From positions 1 through 20,381 of the IMG/VR virus record IMGVR_UViG_3300047551_002116: 20,381 bases of DNA. One strand, 5' to 3'. The notes beneath the pieces were generated by a model, which ran no database searches, had not been told where the DNA came from, and worked only from the letters and a program-made list of their open reading frames with translations. Below are positions 8,322-14,600 of the stretch, piece after piece (positions within the stretch are counted from its first letter, which is position 1; each line of letters starts with the position of its first letter). Origin of the DNA: a virus. A program made the translations under genes and the position numbers.

Positions 8322-8352
8322 AAGCCCTAGGCCACCCGGCTTAGGGCTTTTT
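8322..8352 (+). terminator. Intrinsic terminator after the putative decoration gene
   Basis: AAGCCCTAGGCC (8322-8333) pairs with GGCTTAGGGCTT (8338-8349) as a 12-bp stem with one G-T pair and a 4-base loop, followed by a T run (8348-8352). It lies 24 bases after the stop of the gene at 7888. It would reduce transcription into the downstream head-completion genes. The stem itself includes the recurrent CTTAG motif. Confidence 0.85.
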
Positions 8353-8392
8353 CATTGCCCCCGCTCCACTGACCATCACGCCCCTAAGAGCC

Positions 8393-8671
8393 ATGCCACT
8401 AAGCGAGGACCTCAGCGTGTTTTTCGGTGACTTTGCTGTCACCTGCACGTCCGGCGCCATCACCGGCCTGGGCATCCTGGATATGCCCACCGAAATCGTT
8501 GCCGACGGCGTCGTTCTCACCACCGACTACCGCCTCACCTGCCTAGCCAGCGACTTCGGCTCCCTCACCTACAGCGCATCCATCACCGTTGGCGGCACCG
8601 CCTACACCGTCCGCGAAACAACCCTCGTCGACGACGGCAAATTTTGCGTACTCATGCTAAGCAAGGCATAA
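8393..8671 (+). CDS. Head-tail joining protein, lambda gpFII-like
   Basis: 92 residues. The start MPLSEDLSVFFGDFAVTC followed by a beta-rich body with LTTDYRLTCLASDF and ITVGGTAYTVRETTLVDDG is the common pattern of FII-type attachment proteins, which cap the filled head and bind the tail tube. In lambda FII also follows the capsid and decoration genes. The gene lies 94 bases after the preceding stop, with the terminator between. The ATG is preceded only by AAGAG, a weak Shine-Dalgarno at best. CTAAG motifs flank the start on both sides (8384, 8400). Confidence 0.7.
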   Translation: MPLSEDLSVFFGDFAVTCTSGAITGLGILDMPTEIVADGVVLTTDYRLTCLASDFGSLTYSASITVGGTAYTVRETTLVDDGKFCVLMLSKA

Positions 8672-8688
8672 CCCCTTAGGCCTGGCCC

Positions 8689-8856
8689 GTGGATCAACGA
8701 ACCCGCGACAACTGGGAAAAGATCCGCCTCGGCCTAGAGGCTGCAGGCAAAACAGACTGCCACCTCTACCGCCGCGCCATCGCCATCCACCACGGAACCA
8801 TCGATCCAGGCCCCTTCGCCCCGCTACCACCAAGCCCACCTAACCACGCAACCTAG
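8689..8856 (+). CDS. Short unknown phage protein (55 aa)
   Basis: A GTG-started 55-codon ORF that tightly fills the gap between the head-tail joining gene and the gene at 8883. The N-terminal half (RTRDNWEKIRLGLEAAGKTD, then HLYRRAIAIHHG) reads like a small amphipathic helical protein of the kind seen in phage head modules. The C-terminal part is Pro-rich. The stop codon lies inside CCACGCAACCTAG, one base different from the 16-bp intergenic repeat unit found elsewhere. No Shine-Dalgarno. Coding status rests on composition and fit between neighbours; function unknown. Confidence 0.5.
   Translation: MDQRTRDNWEKIRLGLEAAGKTDCHLYRRAIAIHHGTIDPGPFAPLPPSPPNHAT
8844..8856 (+). repeat. Single degenerate copy of the CCACGCAACTTAG repeat
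   Basis: CCACGCAACCTAG differs by one base from the core of the tandem units at 10871-10902. Here it encodes the last residues and the TAG stop of the 55-aa ORF. Confidence 0.5.
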
Positions 8857-8882
8857 ACTCGTCTTACCACCGCCCTAGTCCC

Positions 8883-9203
8883 ATGGCCATCTACGGCCTA
8901 AGCACCGACTTCAGTCGGAACGTCTACACTTTCGACACTTTTACAGCTCCAGGAACTTCCGCGACTGCCGAAGTAAGAGGCTCGAACCTTACGTTCATCA
9001 GTACAGTCACTGGTGGAAACGTCACATGGGAAATCCAGGGTTCTATCGATGGCACAACTTGGGCATCCCTAGACGCAGCCAAAACAAAAGCTGCTGGTAC
9101 GCACGCTGACTTTTACACAGGCTATGTAGTGCGATACGTGAGAGTTGTAGCCACCACTGTAATGAATGGCAACACACTCAGCGTTATGATGGCCGCGGCC
9201 TAA
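8883..9203 (+). CDS. Small beta-sandwich protein of the head/tail junction region, unknown
   Basis: 106 residues, beta-rich, no cysteines. VTWEIQGSIDGTTWASLDAA and VRYVRVVATTVMNGNTLSV show the same order of elements as the putative decoration protein at 7888 (an 'IQ-S-D' strand pair, then R-[YW]-[VI]-[RK]-x-V-x-TT). A distant common origin is therefore plausible. Codon use is clearly more AT-rich than in the neighbours (GTA, ACA, ACT, AAT frequent), which may point to a later arrival or low expression. No Shine-Dalgarno before the ATG. It could be a second decoration or surface-binding protein; function not established. Confidence 0.6.
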   Translation: MAIYGLSTDFSRNVYTFDTFTAPGTSATAEVRGSNLTFISTVTGGNVTWEIQGSIDGTTWASLDAAKTKAAGTHADFYTGYVVRYVRVVATTVMNGNTLSVMMAAA

Positions 9204-9218
9204 GCCACAAAACTTATG
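9204..9218 (+). promoter_or_regulatory. SD-less start context related to the intergenic repeat
   Basis: GCCACAAAACTTATG directly follows the TAA stop of the gene at 8883 and ends in the start codon of the tail terminator gene. It resembles the contexts at 10993-11007 and 18233-18249. No purine-rich ribosome binding site is present. Confidence 0.45.
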
Positions 9219-9635
9219 ACACGTCGCGAAGCAATCTTGGCGGCGGTTCGCACCGCTCTCACTGGCACCACAGGCGTTGGTACGCGGATCTACCGCAACC
9301 GCGCAGAGCCAATGGCGAAGGCGGAGTCCCCTGCCATCGTTGTCGAACCGGTAACCGACATCCCGGACCAGAACACCAGTCTGCCCACCCTCGACTGGAC
9401 TCTGCGCATTCGCGTCGTCGTCATCAGCCGCAGCCTCATCGCCGACCAAGCAGCCGATCCAACCATCGAGTCCCTACACGCCAAACTCATGGCCGACTTG
9501 ACGCTCGGCGGCCTCGCCATAGATGTGCAGCCAGCTCAAGTATCATTTGAGTTCGTAGAGGCCGATACCCCTGCTGCCGTCATCTCTTGTGAGTTCGACA
9601 TCAGGTACCGCACCTCCGTAAGTTCCCTCGCCTAG
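9216..9635 (+). CDS. Tail terminator protein, lambda gpU-like
   Basis: 139 residues, near the length of lambda gpU. The pattern fits tail terminator/minor tail proteins: an N-terminal helix REAILAAVRTALTG, then RIYRNRAEPMAKAESPAIVV, a long strand TLRIRVVVISRS, a helix with SLHAKLMADLTLGGLAIDVQ and a final strand ending in RYRTS. This protein would form the ring that stops tail tube growth and joins tail to head. It lies just before the tail tube gene (with one small gene between), as U before V in lambda. The start lies in the CTTATG context without a Shine-Dalgarno. A gpZ-like head-tail role is the main alternative. Confidence 0.68.
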   Translation: MTRREAILAAVRTALTGTTGVGTRIYRNRAEPMAKAESPAIVVEPVTDIPDQNTSLPTLDWTLRIRVVVISRSLIADQAADPTIESLHAKLMADLTLGGLAIDVQPAQVSFEFVEADTPAAVISCEFDIRYRTSVSSLA

Positions 9636-9663
9636 GCCCTGAGCCGGCTCACCCCCGACACCC

Positions 9664-9873
9664 ATGAGCAAGACCTCCGCTGCCCCCGCTCCTGAGCCCA
9701 CCCCGGAGGCCGACACCTCCCTGGACGGACTCACCTTCACCGTTGCCGCCTCCCCCGATACCCAAGCCTCACAATCCGGGGACCTTAGTGTTGAGGTTGA
9801 CGATGACGGCACTCGCGCAGGAACTTTCCTGATCGATCCAGAGAAGGGCACATCTACCTGGATCTGGCCCTGA
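9664..9873 (+). CDS. Small acidic protein of unknown function
   Basis: 69 residues. An Ala/Pro/Glu-rich N terminus is followed by LDGLTFTVAASPDTQASQSG, an acidic VEVDDDG segment and a Trp-containing end (TSTWIWP). No family recognised. It lies between the tail terminator and tail tube genes, 28 bases after the former and 40 before the latter. No Shine-Dalgarno before the ATG. Being short and low in complexity, it could be a tail accessory factor or a weakly expressed ORF. Confidence 0.45.
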   Translation: MSKTSAAPAPEPTPEADTSLDGLTFTVAASPDTQASQSGDLSVEVDDDGTRAGTFLIDPEKGTSTWIWP

Positions 9874-9913
9874 GCTTCGCCGCTCTTTCACCCACCCCTA
9901 AGAGGTAAGGTAA

Positions 9914-10852
9914 ATGCCCCAACTTCTCCGCAAACGTCTCATCCTCGTCAAGCTTGAGACGACTTACGGCACCGATCCCACCCCCTCCGGGAGCGACGCC
10001 GTGCTGGTCCGTGACCTCAACATCGTCCCCCAGCAGAGCGACGTGGTGAGCCGCGACCTGGTGCGCCCTTACCTCGGTGCATCTGAGCAGCTGCTCGCCA
10101 ACACCCGGGTGCAGTGCACCTTCAGCGTTGAGCTCGCCGGTGGTGGTACTCCCCTCGGTACCCCGCCCGCCTTCGGCTCCGCCCTCAAGGCCTGCGCCAT
10201 GACCGAAACGGTTGTGGCCTCGACGAGCGTCACCTACAAACCGAACAGCAGCAGCGCCCCCAGCAGCGTCACCATCTACTACGCAGTGGATGGCGTCCTG
10301 CACAAAGTCACCGGTGCTCGTGGCACCTGGACGCTGAACGGCACCGTGGGTCAGATCCCCACGATTGACTTCACCTTCACCGGCATCTACAACGCCGTCA
10401 TCGCTGACGCCTCCCCCGCCACCCCCACCTACGCTCAGCAGACCCCAGTCATCTTCAAGAACGGCAGCACCAGCGGCTTCCAGCTGCTCTCCTATGCCGC
10501 CGCTCTGCAGACCGTCTCCCTGGACCTGGGCAACACCACGGTCTACCGCGAGCTCGTCGGTGGAACCAAGGAAGTCCTGATCACGGATCGCCGCACCAGT
10601 GGTTCGATCACGGTCGAGGCTCCATCCCTCGCCAGCAAGGACTACTTCGCAGCTGCTCTTGTCGAGTCCCTCGGCAACCTCACCTGGCAACACGGCACCA
10701 CGGCCGGCAACATCGTCACCTTCAGCTCGACCAAGATCGACATCGGTGACGTCTCCTACGCCGACCAGGATGGCATCGCCATGCTGACCATGCCGTACAC
10801 CGCCGTCCCCAACGACGCCTCCAGCGGCGAGTTCACCCTCGCCTTCACCTAA
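9914..10852 (+). CDS. Major tail (tube) protein
   Basis: 312 residues. The N terminus (LLRKRLILVKLETTYGTDPT, then VLVRDLNIVPQ) and SRDLVRPYLGASEQLLA, ELAGGGTPLGTPPAFGSALK, VTIYYAVDGVLHKVTGARGT and FTFTGIYNAV are the standard signature of the tail tube family common in siphovirus prophages; it polymerises as stacked hexamers around the tape measure. It takes the place of lambda V. Codon choice is strict: read in register on the complementary strand there is no stop, meaning no TTA, CTA or TCA codon is used. No CTAAG/CTTAG lies inside the coding region. AAGAGG and AAGG precede the ATG. A terminator follows. Confidence 0.92.
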   Translation: MPQLLRKRLILVKLETTYGTDPTPSGSDAVLVRDLNIVPQQSDVVSRDLVRPYLGASEQLLANTRVQCTFSVELAGGGTPLGTPPAFGSALKACAMTETVVASTSVTYKPNSSSAPSSVTIYYAVDGVLHKVTGARGTWTLNGTVGQIPTIDFTFTGIYNAVIADASPATPTYAQQTPVIFKNGSTSGFQLLSYAAALQTVSLDLGNTTVYRELVGGTKEVLITDRRTSGSITVEAPSLASKDYFAAALVESLGNLTWQHGTTAGNIVTFSSTKIDIGDVSYADQDGIAMLTMPYTAVPNDASSGEFTLAFT

Positions 10853-10870
10853 GCCGCGCCACGCAGCCAA

Positions 10871-10935
10871 GCAACTTAGCTGCCACGCAACTTAGCTGCC
10901 ACGCAACTTGACCGCCACGCCCCTTAGGCTGCCTC
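10871..10935 (+). repeat. 16-bp tandem repeat, four copies
   Basis: Units GCAACTTAGCTGCCAC at 10871-10886 and 10887-10902 are identical. The third (10903-10918) differs at 3 positions, and the fourth (10919-10935) has diverged and become the left arm of the terminator. The same 16-bp period and a related unit recur at 18201-18249. Lying between tail tube and chaperone genes, they encode nothing evident. Confidence 0.85.
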
Positions 10936-10955
10936 GCCAACCTAGGGGCGTTTTT
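10918..10955 (+). terminator. Intrinsic terminator after the tail tube gene
   Basis: CGCCCCTTAGG (10918-10928) pairs with CCTAGGGGCG (10941-10950), with one bulged T and a 12-base loop, followed by TTTTT (10951-10955). It lies 66 bases after the tube stop. The left arm overlaps the last copy of the 16-bp repeat, so part of the terminator may have evolved from the repeat. It would lower expression of the chaperone and tape measure genes relative to the tube. Confidence 0.85.
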
Positions 10956-10992
10956 CGCGTGGTAAGCCTATGCTTAACTTGTAGTGCAACCT

Positions 10993-11007
10993 CCCACGCA
11001 ACTTATG
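10993..11007 (+). promoter_or_regulatory. Repeat-derived start context of the tail chaperone gene
   Basis: CCCACGCAACTTATG ends in the chosen start codon at 11005. It equals the repeat unit CCACGCAACTTAG with a T inserted to make ATG, and matches the context at 18233-18249. This favours 11005 over the in-frame GTG at 10984. There is no Shine-Dalgarno. Confidence 0.6.
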
Positions 11008-11331
11008 GCGTTCGTCCGCAAGAAGGTCAAGACGTTCAAGTGGCCCGTGAATGTCGAGGAGCCGGCTGACGGAGGCGTATTCGAGACAACCAGTTTCGAT
11101 GCCACATTCAAGCGGATTGGCCGTGCCGAGTTTGCCAAGCTTGGCAGCAAGAGCGACCTAGAACTCCTCCAGGCCGTGCTCGTCGGCTGGGAAGGGATCG
11201 ACGACGAGGCAGGCAAGGCCATCCCCTTCTCGGCTGATGCGATCAAAGAGTTTGCCGACGACCCCTACTGGATCCGCGGTGTCCTCAAGGCCTACACCGA
11301 CACCTTCGATGGGGCCAAGGTGGGAAACTGA
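11005..11331 (+). CDS. G: Tail assembly chaperone, lambda gpG-like
   Basis: 108 residues read in the zero frame. The N terminus (FVRKKVKTFKWPVNVEEPAD), then FETTSFDATFKRIGRAEFA, LLQAVLVGWEGIDDEAGKAI and PYWIRGVLKAYTDTF form the usual pattern of small tail chaperones that coat the tape measure before tube assembly. The gene lies directly before the tape measure gene, as G in lambda. The stop TGA (11329-11331) follows directly on the slippery heptamer GGGAAAC. The start at 11005 is chosen because its context CACGCAACTTATGG is shared with gene L at 18247; GTG at 10984 would add only 7 residues. Confidence 0.85.
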   Translation: MAFVRKKVKTFKWPVNVEEPADGGVFETTSFDATFKRIGRAEFAKLGSKSDLELLQAVLVGWEGIDDEAGKAIPFSADAIKEFADDPYWIRGVLKAYTDTFDGAKVGN

Positions 11332-11675
11332 AGGATGCCGCGGCCTACTGGGCACGCGGCAGTAAGCAAGTCGAGGACAAGACCGACGAGGACGCTAAAG
11401 CCTTCGGGATCATCCTCGCTAAGCCGGCCACGTCCGAAGAGGACGACAAGTTCGTCGTCTGGGACGAGAACTGGGACATTGTCATGATGTTCCTAAGGAT
11501 GCAGACCCAGTGGACCGTCTCAATGGCGGGCTACGTGGGTCTGCGCTATGACGTGCTCCTAAACCCAGGCGGCCTCTTCGACTTATACTGCGTGGAAGAC
11601 CGTCGCGAGATGCTTGAGGGCCTTCAGGTCATGGAGTCCGCGGCCCTAAGCACTTTCGCTAAGCAGGAGGCTTGA
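11005..11675 (+). CDS. T: Tail assembly chaperone fusion gpGT made by -1 frameshift
   Basis: From the heptamer at 11322-11328 the -1 frame stays open to the TGA at 11673-11675, adding 115 residues (LKDAAAYWARGSKQ, then DAKAFGII, FVVWDENWDIVMMFLRMQTQW, YVGLRYDVLL) to the 108 of gpG: about 223 residues in all. The added part fits the DUF1799/gpT-like segment found in many prophages, with the W-x-N-W-x3-x-FL-x3-TQW pattern. The first ATG in this frame (11484) would cut off half of the domain, and no ribosome binding site precedes it, so expression by frameshifting is the better model. By lambda precedent the G part binds the tape measure and the T part recruits tube subunits. Coordinates join 11005-11328 and 11328-11675. 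Confidence 0.82.
11322..11360 (+). promoter_or_regulatory. Programmed -1 ribosomal frameshift signal
   Basis: Slippery heptamer G GGA AAC at 11322-11328 in the correct phase of the zero frame, one base different from lambda's GGGAAAG. An 8-base spacer follows. Then a GC-rich hairpin: 11337-11345 pairs with 11351-11353 and 11355-11360 (9 bp, one bulged A at 11354, 5-base loop). The zero-frame stop directly follows the heptamer. Confidence 0.85.
11665..11670 (+). promoter_or_regulatory. Ribosome binding site of the tape measure gene
   Basis: AGGAGG ends 9 bases before the ATG at 11680 and lies within the last codons of the T frame. It is part of GCTAAGCAGGAGG, an extended form of the recurrent CTAAG motif. 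Confidence 0.75.
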
Positions 11676-11679
11676 CAGC

Positions 11680-14600
11680 ATGGCCAAGCAGGTAAGCGAG
11701 CTCTTCATCAAGCTTGGCATCCAGGGCGAGCAGGAACTAAGCGCGTTAAGGAGCTCGTTCAACGAGTTAAGTAAGGTAACGAAGCTAAGTGAAACGGACC
11801 TCAACAGTATCCGCACCCGCTTAGTTGAGTTTGGGCGTGAAGCTGGCAATACAGAGCGTGTAAACCGTGGTCTTACCGACGCCTTCCGCGGCTTGCTAAG
11901 CGAGGCGTCCCGAGGCTCCGCCATCTGGCAGCAACTGAACAGCGACTTATCCAAGCTGCGCCAAGAGGCTAGACTAACCGACACAGAATTAAACTCTCTA
12001 CGTGATATTGTAGTCAAGGAGTCAAGTGCTCACAAGCAGTCTTCCGCCTCCATTAAAGAGCACATAAAGTCTCTCCAGGATCTTAAAAATCAAGCGTCAT
12101 TAAACGGTAAGCTATACCAGCAGCTCGATGCAGACATTGAAAAGCTCAATTCTACCTTAGCTCAAAGTACTGCTGGCAACAGAGAGCATTACAAGTCTCT
12201 AACTACGATCTTAGCTGTAAAGCCTGAAAAAGTATTAAAAGCTTGGCAAGATTATAAGCGCATCCTTGATGAAGGTACCGCTTCATCCGAAAAATTAGCT
12301 GTAGCCCAGACCCGCCTAAGGCAACTATCAGGTGCTCCTCGGATTTTAGAGCGCCAGAAAATCGCTCAATCTGCAGAAATCATAGGAGACCCGGAGTACT
12401 TTAAGCGCTTTGGCTTTGCAGGAAGGTCTCTCCCTGAACTGCCCAACACCAATGCAGCCTACGCTCAACAGGTCAAAGAACTTCAGCAAGATCTAGCAAA
12501 CCTGGATCGTACCAGTGTTGCGTACCTTCAGACGCTCATGCAGCTAGCGGACGTACAGCGCCAAGCTACTGAAGTAACTCAAGGCTACGCACAGGCACTT
12601 CTGCTGGGGCTCAACACAGGCGCTGCTGCGCGTAGTGCCCGCAACCTGCAGGAGGTAATCGCCGCTCTGCGAGCGGAAATGCAGCAGCTGGATGTAGCCA
12701 CATCGGAAGGAGCAGCTGCGTATGCCACGAATGCCAACCAGGTTCGGACCCTGGAGCGAGAGCTCAACCAACTAGCCAACAGTTACAGACACGTAGGAGA
12801 CGCCGCTGCACAGGCCACAACAGCGGTCTCGGCTGCCTCTACTGGGTTTACTTCTCGCACCGACCCACTCACAGGGGGTGTAAACCCAAAATACGTTGCC
12901 GAGCAGCAACGTATATTTGAAGACCTGGTTGCCCAGGCTGAGCAGGGCATTGCCGGCGCCCTGGACGCAGCTATCGCAGCAAAAACAAAACTGTATGAAT
13001 ACCAGGCAGCCAAAGAAGCAGCCGTAAATGAAGAAGCAAATGCTGCCGCAGCAGAGCTAATTTCCCTACAAGAAAAGCAACTTGATTTAGAGGTAAAGTT
13101 AGTTGAACAGGAGTATCGTAGACTTAACATACTAGAACAACAAGCCGCCGCGGCTAAAAACGCGCTGGGCTTTAAGGCACAGCAGCAGCTCTCCCCATTC
13201 TATGAATCTATTGTTGATCTATCAACGGCATCTGTCCGCGAACAGCAGTCCCGCATGGGGCGCTCTTCTGTAGAAGCATTTAACGACATTGTTACTGCAT
13301 TTACTGCTGGAGGAAGACCCACAGACCTTAAGGAAAAGAGCACGTACATAGGTGAGTCAGTAGCAGCAGGTATCACAAAAGGCGCGACTGACCAGGGGGC
13401 ATTGGCTGATAGTGCCAAGACCTTTGCAGACCGCTTAATTGCCGCCTTCAAGAAAGCTTTAAGGATTCAAAGCCCTTCAGGTGAGTCTCGTGACAAAGTA
13501 GGCATACCAATCGGCCAGGGCATTGGCGAAGGCATAATTCAGGGCATCCAATCATTCAAGCAACAGATTCAATCGACCATCCGTGATGTACTAGCTACTC
13601 CTGGGAGAGCCCCCCTATACACAGGTCAGCTAGGCCAGCCAACTCAAATGGCCGATAAGCTGCAAAATCTTATCGCACGCACAAGTTCGCGTACCTCTAC
13701 TTATCTGCCTTATGCACGCCTACTAGGAGAAAACGTTCTAGGTTCGCCGGCGTTAGAGGAAGCGTTTGTACGCAGGCTGTACGAGCAGGGAGGCGTTGTT
13801 CCGCCTGCTTTCCTGCCCGCCAGCGCTCGCCGACCTCTGCGTGGTACATCCGGCATTCCAGGCGGAAACCTAGAGAGCTTCCTAAAGCTCAGCGCAATCC
13901 AGGCCGTCTCTCGTTCTGGCGCCTTTACAGGCCCATTAGCACCGCCAGCTACAGCCCCTGGTGCAGTCAGTTCCTTGTACTCATCTCTGTTTGCCGCACG
14001 CGGGGGTACACAGGTAGGAACTGGTGCGTTCCCGCTATTTAGCCCTGTCTCTACTGTTCCCCTAGCTCAACTGCGCACCACACTTCAGCAGCTCGGCGGA
14101 CGCAGCTATAGCCTGGGAAGCACCCCAGGTGGTTCGGCTGCAGACACGCTCAGTCGCCTTGTAAACGCAGCGAGCTCCCTTAGCAAACTTGCTACAGAAG
14201 CAGCTCCTGGTCTTGGTCGTCTTGACACAGTAATCAGCAACGTTAGGCGTGAGCTGAGGGCTTTAAACGCAGAACCTACAGCTTATAAGTTTCCACTGTC
14301 CTCTATGCTGCTGCCCGGCGGCATTACAGTAAACACAGAAAGATACCGTAGAGCGTCTACACAACTTAGTTCCTATGGAGGATCACTACTCGGTTTTGGC
14401 AGTATGTATTCCGACCCACGCGGGGGTACAGGTAGGTATCGTTTTCCCTTAGAAGGTATGATGGGCCCTTCGTCGCCTATTGGCGGAGGCTCAGGTGGTT
14501 ATAAGTTCCCCTTAGATGGCATGCTGGGCCCTTCTGGATCTCCTAAGGGCATGGCAGCGTTGAATGCCACCCTCAAGGAGTTTGGTCCACTAAGTCAAGC

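Noticed and set aside
9642-9651. Perfect palindrome GAGCCGGCTC between the tail terminator gene and the next small gene
   Set aside because: Short, no loop and no T run; neither a terminator nor a clear operator.
9854-10870. Long open frame on the minus strand opposite the tail tube gene (338 codons)
   Set aside because: Same cause: an in-register shadow of a strictly biased gene, with low-complexity Gly/Val/Ala composition.
10961-10990. Possible promoter (TATGCT-like -10) after the second terminator
   Set aside because: No convincing -35 element at the right spacing; not supportable from sequence alone.
10984-11004. GTG at 10984 as start of the chaperone gene
   Set aside because: The ATG at 11005 lies in the same CACGCAACTTATGG context as gene L, and the conserved part begins there.
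11484-11675. Independent 63-codon gene starting at ATG 11484
   Set aside because: The same frame is open back to the slippery heptamer and encodes a continuous gpT-like segment; no ribosome binding site precedes the ATG. Better read as the end of the frameshifted GT product.
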